A DNA stretch of 64,000 nucleotides from CAIWHR01 sp963741355 (GCA_963741355.1 CAVUIG010000015.1:62001-126000), one strand, 5' to 3'; shown: positions 38,144-57,300, numbered from the stretch's first letter. The notes: generated from the letters alone by a model not told the origin. Numbers and translations are program-made.

Positions 38144-41100
38144 TCATGCGGGCTCCTCCGGTGGCGGCGCGCCACGACGGGCGGCGCAGGCGGCCGAGGT
38201 CAGGCGGCCGGCGCGCGTGTCCCACAGCCGTGCGGCGACGACGCTCACCTTGCGCCGCCAGTTCGGCCGCTCGCGGTCGGTGCCCGGAAGATTCTGCGCG
38301 CTTGTCTCGCCGGCGAGATCGTCCGCCTGGAACAGGACGAGCTCGGACGGGGTCGCTGCGACAAAGCGATGCACGGCGGCCGTGATCGTTGCGTCGAAAG
38401 GCGCGGCCGGATCGATGCGCACTTCGCCCGGCGGCGCGTCGCGCTGGAGCGCGCGGGCGAGCGCCTGCACGTCGGCGGCGCGGGCGTCGCGCGCGGCCTC
38501 CGCCGCGTCCCGGGCGAGCAGGCCGAGCGATGCCTTCTCGTCGATGTCGGCGCCGCGCCACCATCCGGCGATCGTCGGCAGGTCGTGCGTCGACACGCAC
38601 GCCGCCGCCTTCGCCGGATAGCGCTCCGGCGCGCGGAATCCATCGGCGTCGCGCTCGAACCACAGCACGCGGTAGGACAGCACGTCGGCGGCGGCGAGGC
38701 GCTCGCGCAGCCCGTCCTGCACCGTGCCGAGATCTTCGCCGACGACGATGCAGCGCGCGCGCTGGCTTTCGAGGGCCAGCACGCCGATGAGATCGTCGAG
38801 CGGGTAGGCGACGTAGGCGCCATCGACGGCACGGCCGCCGTCGGGCACCCAGAACAGCCGCGACAGCCCCATCACGTGATCGATGCGCAGCGCGCCCGCA
38901 TGGCGCATGTTGGCGGCGAGAAGCCCGCGGAACTCCGCGTAGGCGCTCTCGGTGAGCCGATGCGGGATCGCCGGCGGCAGGTCCCACACCTGGCCCGTCG
39001 GCGAGAAGGGATCGGGCGGCGCGCCGATGGACACGCCGTCGGCGAGCGTCTCCGCGCAGGACCAGGCTTCCGCGCCGTCGGCAGCGGCGCCGATCGCGAG
39101 ATCGCGGTAGAGCCCGTGCGCGAGCCCCGCGTCCCGCGCCTCGAGCGCGGCTGCGCCGAATTGCCGATCGGCCTGCCATTGCAGGTAGCACGCGAAGCGG
39201 ACGTCGCGCGGATGCTGTTCGGCGAATTCCCCGACGTGCGCCGCGCCGGGGCTGCGCAACGCGGCGGGCCAGCGCCGCCACGGGAGGCGCGGATGCGCGG
39301 CGGCGATGGCCTCGAACACGGCGAAATTGCGCAGCGCGGCGCCGCCGGCGCGAACGAACGCTTCGAATTCCGCGACCAGCGGTTCGTCTCCGGGGCGGCG
39401 GTCGAACGTGGCGAAGCACGCGTCGAGCACGGCGCGCTTCGCCTGCCACACGGCGACGTAATCGACTTCGTCGCGCGCGGTCAGCGTCGCCAGCGCGCGG
39501 CGATTGGCCGCGAGCACCGCGCGCGCCTCGCGCGAGGCCTCGAGATCGGACACGCGCTCGACGTCGACGTAGATGGGGTCGACGAAGCGGCGGTCGGAGG
39601 GATGGTAGGGGCTCGCACGGTCGCGATCGACCGTGAACAAGGCATGCAGCGGATTGATCCCGAGGATCGTTCCGCCGGCGCGCGCGGTCGCCACCGCCGC
39701 TTCTCCCAGCGTCGTGAAGTCGCCGATGCCCTGGTCGTCGGGCCGCCGCAGCGAGTAGAGCTGCGCGGCGAGGCCGAAGCGGCGCCCGCCCGCGGCGAGA
39801 TCGTCCGGCGTGAAGCAGCGCGACGGCGCCACGATCAGCGTGCAGGCATGCTCGCGCTCGTCGTCGAAGAAGAGCTGATGCACGCCGCGCGGAAGGGGAG
39901 GCAGCGTGACGACCCGCCGCGCGCTCTGGCGCCCGTCCGCGCGCGTGATCGTCCGCCCCGGCAGCGCGGCGGCGTCGACCGGATGATCCTCTTCGGCGCC
40001 GTCCTCGCGCACCACGTGCAGCCGGTGCCGGCTTCCGTTCGCGGACACGTCGCGCGTCACCGCGACGGTGATGGGTTGCATCTCGCCGCTGACGATGGTC
40101 GCGGGGAGCGATCCGCGCAGGCCGCGCTCGGAAATCTCGTTGAGCCGCGCACGCGCGTCGTCGGTCGACGCGGCCCCCAGGCCCATCGCCTCGAGGAGCG
40201 CACGCTTGGTGTCGGGACTCACCTCATGGCGCTCGCCCGCGACGTCCCACCACTCGCCGGCAATGCCGGCCGCATTGGCGAGGCGCGCGAGCACGGCGGG
40301 CTCCACGCCGGAGCGGCGCGGCTTCCATGCGATCGTCGGTTCCTCGGCGAGCACGATCACGGAGCGCGCGCCGATCGACGTCACCTCCGGCGCGCCCCCC
40401 GCGCGCGCGCCCGGCGGGCGTCCCGCCGGCAGCGCAGTGTCGACGAGACAGCGCCAGGCGAACCCCGCGCGGGGATCGGGCAGCTGCATCGCGCACGGCG
40501 CATCGCCCGCGTTGAGCGCGACGACGACGCGGTCGGCCTCGCTGTCGTCGGTCGCGCCGGCATAGAAGCCGGCGACGAGCGCCCGATGCCCGGGCGCGGT
40601 CCAATCGGCGGGCGCCAGCGCGCTGCCGTCCGGGAAGGCGCCATTCGACGTCGGGAATCCCCGACGCATCGACCGGCGCGCCGGCGAGCCAGCGATCGGC
40701 GCGCAGGGCGGGATGCGCATGGCGCAGCGCGCAGAGCGCGGCGACGAAATCGACCAGCACGTCGTCGGCATGGTCCCAGTCGACCCATGCCAGCGCGTTG
40801 TCCTGCGAATAGGCATTGTTGTTGCCGCGCTGCGTGCGCCCGAGCTCGTCGCCCATCGACAGCATCGGCGTGCCGCGCGCCACCATCAGCGTCGCGAGCA
40901 GGCTCTTCACGTCGCGCTCGCGCGCCGCGACGATCGCGGCGTCGCCGGTCGGGCCCTCGACGCCGTGGTTCCACGAGTCGTTGCTGTCGCTGCCGTCGCG
41001 GTTGCTCTCGCCGTTCGCTTCGTTGTGCTTGGCCGAATAGGCGACGAGATCCGCCAGCGTGAAGCCGTCGTGCGCCGTGACGAAGTTGATCGAGCGCGAC

Positions 41101-42408
41101 GGGGGACGCGCGCGCGCCGCGAAGACGTCCGACGATCCCGACAGGCGCGTCGCGAGCTCGCCCTGCATGCCGGCATCGCCCCGCCAGAACCGCCGCACCG
41201 CGTCGCGGCTCCTGTCGTTCCATTCGCCCCAGCCGGCGGGGAACTGGCCGAGCCGGTAGCCTCCCGGGCCGGGGTCCCACGGCTCGGCGATCAGCTTCAA
41301 TCCGCGCAGCACCGGGTCCTGCGCGATCGCCTGCAGCAGCGGCGCCGCGGGATCGAAGCCGCCGGCGCGTCGCCCGAGCGTCGTCGCGAGATCGAACCGG
41401 AAGCCGTCGACGCCGGCGGCCTGCGCAAAGTGGCGCAGCGAGTCGAGCGCGAGGCGCAGCACGTAGGGATGGTCGAGCGCCAGCGTGTTGCCGCAGCAGG
41501 TGTCGTCGACGTAGCGCGCGGCATCGCCCTCCGCCAATCGATAGTAGCTCGCGTTGTCGAGGCCGCGCAGCGAGAGCGTCGGCCCCGGCGCGTCGCCTTC
41601 GCCGCTGTGATTGAGCACGATGTCCTGGATGACCTCGAGGCCCGCGGCGTGCAGCGCGCGCACGCACGCGGCGAGCTCGGGGAGGCCGCCCGGCGCGAGA
41701 TGGGGCGCCACGGCCATCCAGGCGATCGGGTTGTAGCGCCAGTAATTGGTGAGGCCGAGCGGGCCGAGATGGCGCTCGTCGATGGCGGCGACGACGGGCA
41801 TCAGCTCGACCGTCGTGACTCCGAGGCGCGTCAGGTGCGCGATCGCCGAGGGGTGCGCGAGCCCGGCGAGCGTGCCGCGAAGCGCCGGCGGAACTCCGGA
41901 GTGCGTCATCGTGAAGCCGCGCACGTTGAGCTCGTAGAGGATCGTGTCCGCCCACGGCACTCTCGGGCGCGGCGATTCGGCGCGCGGCGCTGGTCGCGGC
42001 GACGATGGCCTTTGCGACTGCGGCGGCACTGTCGCGGGGGTCGGGCGCGGTGTCGCCAGCGTCGCTCCCGCTCATCACGGAATCGTAGGCGACGTGCCGG
42101 TCGAGCGCCGTCGCGTAGGGATCGATGAGGAGCTTCGCCGGATTGAAGCGATGGCCGTTGCGCGGGTCGAACGCGCCGTGCGCGCGCAATCCGTAGCGCT
42201 GCCCCGCGGCGATGTCCGCGACGAAGCCGTGGAAGACTTCGCCCGTGCGCTCGGGCAGCGTGATGCGCTCCTGCTCGCGCGTCCCCTGCGCGTCGAACAG
42301 GCAGAGCTCGATCGACGTCGCGTGCGCGGAGAACACCGCGACGTTGACCCCGCCTGAGGTCAGCGTCACGCCGAGCGGTTCGGGGCTGCCGGGTCCGAGG
42401 CGGGGCAT
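38144..42408 (-). CDS. glgX-malQ: Fused glycogen debranching enzyme GlgX / 4-alpha-glucanotransferase MalQ (frameshifted)
   Basis: About 1,420 aa when restored. The GlgX half has a CBM48-like N-terminus (LGVTLTSGGVNVAVFSAHAT), then a GH13 barrel: DGFRFDLATTLGR (nucleophile Asp), LKLIAEPWDPG (Glu) and FVTAHDGFTLADLV (Asp). It runs without a stop from SVIVLAEEP into the MalQ half (GH77): ALRIDHVMGLSRLFWVPDGG (Asp), RCIVVGEDLGTVQDGL (Glu) and ACVSTHDLPTIAGWW (Asp). GlgX trims alpha-1,6 branches left by phosphorylase and MalQ rearranges the maltodextrins freed. Single extra bases near 41985 and near 40650 break the GlgX half; the junction and all of MalQ are clean. It starts 3 bp after glgA. Fusions of this type are known in Burkholderia-like bacteria. 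Confidence 0.9.
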
Positions 42409-42411
42409 CGG

Positions 42412-43873
42412 TCAGCGGCGCCTTCGCGCGATGAGCTCGCGATAGAGCGCGGCGTAGCGCCGCGCCGGGCGGGTCCAGCCGACGTCGGTCGTCATCCCGC
42501 TGATGCTGGACGCGGCGCCATTGCGCCCGATCGCGGGCGAGCGAGCGCACGCGCTGCAGCGCGAACTCGAGCTGCTCACCGGTGACGGGCGCGAATTGCA
42601 CGCCCGTGGCGGCGCCGGCGGCCAGCGCCATCTCGTTCGCGTCGACGACCGTGTCGACCAGCCCACCCACGCGCGCGACCACGGGAATCGCGCCGTAGCG
42701 CATCGCGCAGAGCTGGGTGAGCCCGCAGGGCTCGAACCGCGACGGCATCAGCAATGCGTCGATGCCGGACTGGATCAGATGGGCGAGCGCCTCGTCGTAG
42801 CCGATCACCGCCGCCATCCGGCCGGGGCGGGCGGCCGCCGCTGCGGTGAACGCCTTCTCGAGCGCGGGGTCGCCGGCACCCAGCAGCGCGAGCTGGGCGC
42901 CCGTCGCGTCGAGCCAGGGGAGCACCTCGGGGAGGAGGTCGAGGCCCTTCTGCCAGGTGAGCCGGCTCACCACGCCGAACAGAAACGCCCGCGCGTCGAC
43001 GGCGAGCCCGAGCCGCTCCTGCAGCGCGGCCTTGTTGGCCGCGCGCGGCGCGATCCGCTTCACGTCGTACGGCGCGCGCAGGTGCGGATCGTTCGCGGGG
43101 TCCCAGACGTCGACGTCGATGCCGTTGAGGATGCCCGAGAGCACGTCGGCGCGCCGGCGCAGCAGGCCGTCCAAGCCCATGCCGCCTTCCGGCGTCCGGA
43201 TCTCGGAGGCGTAGGTCGGGGACACCGTCGTGATGCGATCGGCGAGCGCGAGACCCGCCTTGAGGAATCCGATCGAGCCGTAGTATTCGACGCCTTCGAC
43301 GGACAGCGACGCCGGCGGAAGCTTCAGCGCACCCAGGAGATTGCGCGGGAACTGTCCCTGGAACGCGAGATTGTGGATGGTCATCACCGTCGCCGCGTGC
43401 ACGCCGACGCCCGTGTAATGCAGATACGCGGGGACGAGGCCGGCCTGCCAGTCGTGCCCGTGCACGACGTTCGGGCGGTAGGCGGCGACGGCGCCCTGCG
43501 CGATCGCCGCCGCCGCCGCGGCGAGCGCGCCGAAGCGCAGTGCGTTATCGGGCCAGTCGTTGCCATCGGGACCGGTGTACGGATTGCCGGGACGCGCGAA
43601 AAGCGGTGGCGCGTCGAGCACGAGGAGATCGAGGCCTGCGGCATGCGCCTGCAGCAGGCGCGCCGGCCCTCCGGGCAGATCGGCGAACGAATGAATCTCC
43701 GCTGCGTCGGGGAGCGCGCGCAGGACGTCCGGATACCCCGGAACGAGCGTGCGCATGTGCACGCCTTCGGCGGCGAGCGCGCGCGGCAGCGCGCCGACGA
43801 CGTCGGCGAGGCCGCCGGTCTTCACCAACGGATAGATCTCGGAGGCAACCGACAGGACGTCGACCTTCGTCAT
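42412..43873 (-). CDS. glgA: Glycogen synthase (GT5), frameshifted near the end
   Basis: About 486 aa restored. VLSVASEIYPLVKTGGLADV gives the K-x-G-G-L ADP-glucose-binding loop; NVVHGHDWQAGLVPAYLHYT, FGVVSRLTWQKGLDLLPEVL (RLxxQKG) and LLMPSRFEPCGLTQLCAMRY (catalytic E-x7-E site) are canonical. One extra base near 42530 moves the frame after RSLARDRAQWRR; the other frame continues SISGMTTDVGWTRPARRYAA and ends at 42412. It elongates alpha-1,4-glucan from ADP-glucose supplied by GlgC, encoded 37 bp upstream. Confidence 0.94.
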
Positions 43874-43910
43874 GCCGGTCGCGCCGCTCCGGCAGTGTCG
43901 CGCGCGGGCC

Positions 43911-45176
43911 TCACGCCGCGAGCCGGTCGATCATGGCCTGGGTGATGACGCAGATGCCATGGCTCGTGCGGCGAAAGCGCGCGGCGTCCTGCTCGGGATC
44001 CTCGCCGACGACGAGGTCGGCCGGAATCTTCACGTTCGCGTCGATGATGACATTGGCGAGCCGCGCCCGCCGGCCGATGTCGACGTACGGGAGGATCACC
44101 GCGCGCTCGATGGAGGCGTACGAATGGATGTGCACGCCGGTGAACAGCAGCGTGCGCCGGATCGACGAGCCCGACACGATGCAGCCGCCCGATATCAGCG
44201 ACGAGATGCCGATGCCGCGCCGGCCCTCGCTGTCGTGCACGAACTTCGCCGGCGGCGTGATCTCCGGATAGGTCCAGATCGGCCAATCGCGGTCGTAGAG
44301 GTCGAGCGCCGGAACCGTGTCGGTCAGGTCGATGTTGGCGTCGAAATAGGCCTCGATGGTGCCCACGTCGCGCCAGTACGCGAGCGGCTCGGCGTCCGAG
44401 CGCACGCAGGAGCGGGTGAAGCGGTGCGCGACCGCCTTGCCGTTGGCGACGAGGAACGGAATGATGTCGCGGCCGAAGTCGCGGGTCGAGTGCGGGTCGG
44501 CGGCGTCGCGGCGCAGCTGGTCGTTCAGCAGCGTGCGGCGGAACGCGTAGATCCCCATGCTGGCGAGCGCGTAGCCGGGGCGGTCGGGGATCTCCGGCGG
44601 CTCGGCGGGCTTCTCGACGAACGCGACGATGCGCTCGTTCGCGTCGACGTGCATCACGCCGAGGTCGCGCGCCTGCGCGACCGGCACTTCCACGCATCCT
44701 ACCGTCACGTCGGCGTTGTCATTGACGTGCTGGACCAGCATGCGCTCGTAGTCCATCTTGTAGATGTGATCGCCCGCGAGCACGACCATGTATTCCGGAT
44801 CGTAGCCGTCGATGATGTCGATGTTCTGGTAGACGGCGTCGGCGGTTCCGGCGTACCAGCGGTCGTCCGACATGCGCTGGCTCGCCGGCAGGATGTCGAA
44901 GCTCTCGTTGCGCATCGGCTGGAAGAAATTCCAGCCGCGCTGCAGGTGGCGGATGAGGCTGTGCGCCTTGTACTGCGTCGCCACCGCGATGCGCCGGATG
45001 CCCGAGTTGAGCGCGTTGGAGAGCGCGAAATCGATGATGCGGGTCTTGCCGCCGAAATAGACCGCCGGCTTCGCCCGCGATTCGGTCAGCTCCATCAGCC
45101 GCGTGCCGCGGCCGCCGGCCAGCACGTACGCCATCGTCGAGCGGGACAGCGGAGTCGAGTAGGTCACCTTGTCCAT
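43911..45176 (-). CDS. glgC: Glucose-1-phosphate adenylyltransferase
   Basis: 421 aa, intact. MAYVLAGGRGTRLMELTESR is the nucleotide-binding N-terminus; AVYFGGKTRIIDFALSNALN the activator/substrate region; YMVVLAGDHIYKMDYERMLV holds the catalytic Asp; FVEKPAEPPE the glucose-1-P-binding lysine; YWRDVGTIEAYFDANIDL the C-terminal signature. It makes ADP-glucose from ATP and glucose-1-P, the committed step of glycogen synthesis. The start at 45176 (MDKVTYSTPLSRS) has AGAGG upstream, and that AGAGG lies within the inverted repeat of the element at 45179-45521. Confidence 0.96.
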   Translation of the reverse strand: MDKVTYSTPLSRSTMAYVLAGGRGTRLMELTESRAKPAVYFGGKTRIIDFALSNALNSGIRRIAVATQYKAHSLIRHLQRGWNFFQPMRNESFDILPASQRMSDDRWYAGTADAVYQNIDIIDGYDPEYMVVLAGDHIYKMDYERMLVQHVNDNADVTVGCVEVPVAQARDLGVMHVDANERIVAFVEKPAEPPEIPDRPGYALASMGIYAFRRTLLNDQLRRDAADPHSTRDFGRDIIPFLVANGKAVAHRFTRSCVRSDAEPLAYWRDVGTIEAYFDANIDLTDTVPALDLYDRDWPIWTYPEITPPAKFVHDSEGRRGIGISSLISGGCIVSGSSIRRTLLFTGVHIHSYASIERAVILPYVDIGRRARLANVIIDANVKIPADLVVGEDPEQDAARFRRTSHGICVITQAMIDRLAA

Positions 45177-45178
45177 AG

Positions 45179-45521
45179 GGAACCTCTGAATAAGTCGCGC
45201 GCGGTTGCGACGGGGAATTTTCGGGATGGGATGCGCGAAGCGAGGCGAAGCCAATGGCCGGCCCCCTTAGCGAGCCTCGCGGAACGAACGTTCCAGTGAA
45301 GGCTAACGTGAGCAGCGCGAACGTTAAGCCGCGAAGCGGCGGCCGGAACTACAAAGCAGACCGCCCGAAAAGCCCCGTCCCTTCGGGCTGCTGCCAAATG
45401 CGGCGCCTGCTTTGCCGCGCTCCTCGGCATCGTAGTGTGGACTACGACCTTCGTCGCGCGTCGCGCCGTCATCCGCATTTGGCCCTGCAGCGCAACCGCG
45501 TGGGACTTGTTCAGAGGTTCC
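45179..45521. mobile_element. MITE-like element between glgB and glgC
   Basis: A 343-bp non-coding segment bounded by inverted repeats: GGAACCTCTGAATAAGTC at 45179-45196 and GACTTGTTCAGAGGTTCC at 45504-45521 (17 of 18 paired), with similarity continuing inward over about 34 bp (29 of 34 by eye). The interior is highly structured: CCAAATGCGG (45394-45403) pairs with CCGCATTTGG (45473-45482) around a perfect TCGTAGT-gtgg-ACTACGA hairpin (45430-45447). No transposase frame and no clear target duplication. The terminal sequence resembles ends of IS5-like elements (from memory). Its left end supplies the ribosome-binding site of glgC. Confidence 0.72.
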
Positions 45522-45561
45522 ATCGGGCTCCTTCGCGCGGACCGATGCGCGGGCCTTGCCA

Positions 45562-50272
<4,711 letters not shown>

Positions 50273-50469
50273 CGCGGAATCGTATGCGTGGTTCGGCGGG
50301 CCGGCGCCCGCCGCGGGTTCGGTAAGCAGGACCCGAGTCTACCTCGCCCCGCGCCGTTACGCAGACGGCGCGTCCCGCCCGTTGCCGGGCGAAGGCGTCG
50401 CGGTCTGCCTTCGGCGCGCCGGAGGTTGCCTGCCGCAAACAGGCGCGTCGCGAGGGATTCCCGAGGGGG

Positions 50470-51174
50470 CTACTTCCTGCTGGCGGCCTTGCGCACCGTT
50501 TCGAGCAGCGGGGCGGCGTCGTGGTTGTCGACCGTGGGGCGAATGAGAATGTCGGGCGGCGTCAGCCGGGCATTGCCGTAGTAGGCGCTGTTCCATTCGT
50601 CGTTGGCCATCACGACGGTGCCGTCGAGATTGACGCCGCCGTAGAGTCCCTTCGCCCGGCTGAACGTGACGAAGTCGGCGACCAGGTCCGATTTCGCCCC
50701 CGCGCCGACCGGACCGGCCGCGATGCTCGCGTCTCCGCCCAGCCGGAACGACGTCGCCATCAATGCGTTCACGGCGCGTTCGGTCATCACCAGCATCGCG
50801 ACCTCGGACACGGAAACGCCGGCCTGGAAGCCGACGCTGCCGGTCGCCAGCGTGTAGAAGGCGGGGCCCTGCCACTTGCCTTCCCGGTCCTTCACGAGCA
50901 GCAGCGCGCGCCCGCCGGAGCCGCCGAAGATGAATCCGGCCTTCACGACTTCCGGCGCGATCAACACGCCCTTCGCCTGACCGATGTTCTGCTGCAGCCA
51001 CGACATTTCGGGGTCGCGCAGGAAATTCTGCAGCGACGTGTTCGCGCTCAGCACGAGCTCCGACGGCGCAAAGCGTGCCCCCGTCGCGTCGTCGGCGGAG
51101 GCCGGCACCGGCGCGGCCACGATCGCGATGGCGGCGACCATGGCGGCGGTTCGAATCATCGAATGCAATTTCAT
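50470..51174 (-). CDS. SYLF (Ysc84) domain lipid-binding protein
   Basis: 234 aa, intact. MKLHSMIRTAAMVAAIAIVA with APVPASADD is a signal peptide, so the protein is periplasmic. IGQAKGVLIAPEVVKAGFIF, GGSGGRALLLVKDREGKWQG and FYTLATGSVGFQAGVSVSEV are the SYLF signature; SFRLGGDASIAAGPVGAGAK and FSRAKGLYGGVNLDGTVVMA complete the domain. Bacterial members bind phospholipid or are of unknown role. It is alone between glgP and a tri-haem cytochrome gene. Confidence 0.9.
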   Translation of the reverse strand: MKLHSMIRTAAMVAAIAIVAAPVPASADDATGARFAPSELVLSANTSLQNFLRDPEMSWLQQNIGQAKGVLIAPEVVKAGFIFGGSGGRALLLVKDREGKWQGPAFYTLATGSVGFQAGVSVSEVAMLVMTERAVNALMATSFRLGGDASIAAGPVGAGAKSDLVADFVTFSRAKGLYGGVNLDGTVVMANDEWNSAYYGNARLTPPDILIRPTVDNHDAAPLLETVRKAASRK

Positions 51175-51277
51175 TTATTGTTCTCCTTGGGACTGCGGAT
51201 CTGGCGCCCCGGGGACGGGCACGCCAATGATTGTGATCGCGATCGTGCGCCAAAGTTCGCGATACGGGTGCTGCTGT

Positions 51278-52538
51278 TCACGGCGCGCCGGCGCGCAGTT
51301 TCGCGACGTCGCCGGCAGACGCATTTGCGGATGCGGCGTTGCCCCAACTCGTGCGAAGGTAGTTGGCGATTGCGGCGATCTCGGCGTCGCTGAGCTGTTT
51401 TGCGAACGAGGGCATCGGCACACGCTGATTCTGCGCGGGAATTCCCTGCAGCACCACCTTCAGGATGTCGGCGGGATCGGGCGCGATGACCACACCATTG
51501 CCGGCGAGCGGGGGGAACACGCCGGGGATGCCGCGCCCCTTCGCCTGATGACAGCCGCTGCAGTGATCGAGGTAGAGCCGGGCGGCCGCCGCGCGATCCG
51601 CATCGGGACGGACGCGCCCGGTGCGCAGCGAGGAATCCGGCGGAATCGATTTCAGATACGTCGCCATCGAACGCAGGTCGGCATCGGTGAGATGGCTCGT
51701 GCTGTTGCGGACGACTTCGGCCATGGGCCCCAGCGAAGTCGTCCTGCCCCGGAACGCACCGGTCCTGAGGTAGGTCGCGATGTCATCGACCGTCCATGTA
51801 CCGAGACCCGCGACCATGTCCGACGTGAGGTCGAGTGCGAACCAGCCGTCGATGACCGCGCCGGTGAAGTCCTTGCTCTTCTCGATCCCGCCCAGCAGGT
51901 TGCGCGGCGAATGGCAGTCGCTGCAGTGGCCGAGACCCTCGACGAGGTAGGCGCCGCGGTTCCACGCGGCCGACATCACGGGATTCGCGCGAATCGTGCC
52001 TTCGCGGAAATAGAGCTCGCGCCATGCGCCCATCGTGAAGCGCTGGTCGAACGGGAAATGCAGGTGGTTGACGGTCACCGCGTTGCGCACGGGCTTGACG
52101 CGTGCGAAGGTAGGCGAAGATCGCGTCGACGTCAGCGCGCGTGGCCTTCGTGTAGAAATCGTAGGGCATCGTCGGATACATGTCCTGGCCGCGCTTGTTC
52201 ACGCCGTCGTGGACGGCCCGATAGAAGTCATCGGCCGACCAGGCGCCGATGCCCGTGTCGGGATCGGGCGTGATGTTGGGCGAAAGCATGTAGCCGAACG
52301 GCGTGTCGAGTCGATACCCGCCGGCGAACGGCGCGCCGCCGCTCGCCGTATGACAGGAGATGCAGTCGCCGGCGCGCGCGAGGTATTCGCCGCGCGCGAT
52401 GTCGCCGGCCTGCGACCATGCGAGCGGCAGGAGCCACGGCTGCACCAGGGCAACGAGCGCCAGGCGCGCCGCCGCGCGAGCGATGGTGCGGCAACCGAAG
52501 ACGAGCCTCACGGGCATCGCCAATCGCGAACGGAGCAA
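51278..52538 (-). CDS. Tri-haem cytochrome c, membrane-dehydrogenase cytochrome-subunit type (frameshifted)
   Basis: About 419 aa restored. A signal region (LALVALVQPWLLPLAWSQA) is followed by three class I cytochrome c domains: ARAGDCISCHTASGGAPFAG, VEGLGHCSDCHSPRNLLGGI and LYLDHCSGCHQAKGRGIPGV, each with a later Met-ligand candidate (AMVR-like segments; PMPSFAKQLSDAEIAAIANY in the third). This three-domain form is the cytochrome subunit of membrane alcohol, gluconate and sorbose dehydrogenases. No dehydrogenase subunit is adjacent, so its donor is unknown. One extra base near 52108 separates FAYLRT from VKPVRNAVTVNHLHFPFDQR. The ATG at 52517 is an alternative start. Confidence 0.85.
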
Positions 52539-52571
52539 ACCGAGCTACTGCGGCGCAGCGTCATATGTCGA

Positions 52572-55320
<2,749 letters not shown>

Positions 55321-55331
<11 letters not shown>

Positions 55332-57006
55332 CGTGGTCTCCAGCGCCTTTGTCCGCGACACGCACGAAGTCGAGGCCCTCGTGCAGCGTCTCGAAGATGT
55401 GATCTTCACCGACGACTTCGGTGATGCCATGCCGGTCCATGTCGGCCTTGAGGTAGGGCCGGACGCGGGCGAAGACCAGGCCGACGCCGCCGCGCTTCAG
55501 ATCGTCGCACAGCTCGCGCACCGATCGTGCGGCCGAATAGTCGACGTCGGTGATGGCGCCGGCGTCGACGACGAGCCAGCGCACCGGCACCGGCGCGTTC
55601 TTGACGAGGGTCCGGAGCTCGTCGGTGAAGCGCGCTTCGTTGGCATAGAAGAGGTCGGCGCCGAAGCGGTAGACGATGAGTCCCGGCTCCGTCTCGATGC
55701 CGGGGACCGCCGATTGCGGAACCCATCGCCCCGACGCGTCGGGTGCCAGCACGCTGGTGTGCGGCCGGTAGCTGTGGCGCACATGCCTTGCGAGCGAGAG
55801 TCCGATCGCGAGCAGGATCCCCTGCTCGATGCCGATCAGCGCAACCGCCGCCGCGGTGACGAGCGCAAGCGTGAACTCTCCCGGGCTTTCGCGGCGGACG
55901 TCCGCGAGGCCCTGCAGGTCGATCATCCCGACCGCGATGGTGAAGACGATCGCCGCCAGCACGCAGCGCGGCAGATATTGGAGCGGGCCGGTGAGAAGGA
56001 GCAGCACCAGGACGACGACCGCGGCCGCGGCGAGCTGCGCGAGCTGGCTGCGTGCGCCTGCGCGCTCGCCCATCGCGGTCTGCGTCGGGCTGCCGTTGAC
56101 CACGAACGCGCTGGAGAGCGCGGCGGCGGCGTTCGCCACCGACAGCCCGAGGATGTCGGCGTTCTCGTCGACGCGCTCGTGATGGCGGGCGGCCATCGCG
56201 CGCGCGGTCGCCGCGCTTTGCGCGATGATGATGAGGAAGCACGATCCCGCCACCGGAATCAGCGCGATCACCTCGTTCCAGCTGGCCGTCGGCACGGCGA
56301 GCGCGGGGAGCCCGCCCGGGATGGGGCCGATGACCGCGATGCCGCGCCCGCCGAGGTCGAAGGCGGCGCTGTAGGCGATCGCCGCGCCGACCGCGAGGAG
56401 CGGGACAGGAAGCCGCGGCAGGAAGCGCCGTGCGGCGAGAATGGCGCCGATCACCAGAACGGAAAGGACGAGCGTCGGCGGGTGAATGGCGTCGGCATGG
56501 CGGAGGATCTCGATCAGCCTCGGCACCGTGCGGCGCGCCGCCGCCTCCACGCCGACGAGGTCGCCCAGCACGGCAATGCCGACCTGGACGCCGACGCCGG
56601 TGAGAAATCCGATGAGGACGGTGCGCGACAGGAAGTCCGCGAAGAAGCCGAGCTTCAGCACGCGCGCAACGAGAAGGAGCGCGCTCGTGAGCAATGCCAC
56701 GATGCCGACGAGCGCCATGTATTTCTCGCTCGCCTGCGCCGCCATCGGCGTGAGGCTGCTCGCGAAAATCGCCGCGGTGGCGGAGTCGGCGGCGACGACC
56801 AGGTGCCGCGACGACCCGAACAGCGCGAAGGCGACCGCCGGCAGCAGCAGCGTATAGAGACCCGTGACCACCGGCATTCCGGCGATCCGCGTATAGCCCA
56901 TCACCTGCGGGATGTTCATCGACGCCAGCGACAACCCCGCCAGTGCGTCGCGCCACGCCTCGCGGCGATGCAGCGGACGCAGCCCCTCGAGAAGTCTCAC
57001 GGCCAA
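55321..57006 (-). CDS. SulP-family anion transporter with STAS domain
   Basis: 561 aa, intact. GLSLASMNIPQVMGYTRIAG is the family start; about 11 transmembrane segments follow (VVTGLYTLLLPAVAFALFGS, VLIGFLTGVGVQVGIAVLGD, ALSSAFVVNGSPTQTAMGER). The C-terminal STAS domain (RWLVVDAGAITDVDYSAARS, GVGLVFARVRPYLKADMDRH) is the regulatory module. Transported anion may be sulfate, bicarbonate or a dicarboxylate; sequence does not decide. The downstream glucosidase gene overlaps by 11 bp, suggesting a joint transcript, though a functional link is unclear. Confidence 0.92.
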
Positions 57007-57300
57007 CGTTTGCTCCCTGGGCCGTCGCGGCCCCGATAGTCCGCGATTCTAGGCCTGTGCTCCTGGGCCCATCGGAACGTCCGCGTTCGGGCGGGGTCGA
57101 AAACGACGCGCGTCGGCGATGCGTCGATGTCCGGCCTGCGCCATAATGAAGGGCGCATGTCCAGGCGCAGGTCGGCGGGAGAGCCGCCGCCGAGACTGAT
57201 CGGCGCCGCATGAGCAAGACCCGCTTCTGGATGCGCATGGCCCCGGGCCGGAATTCGCTCCCGGAATTTTCCGCTGCAAGAACGACAAGAGGAACCCACG

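Noticed and set aside
38072..41062. Plus-strand open frame of 996 codons opposite malQ
   Set aside because: Antisense shadow of a GC-rich gene with strong third-position bias.
45179..45521. Complete insertion sequence between glgB and glgC
   Set aside because: Only 343 bp, no transposase frame; kept as a MITE-like element.
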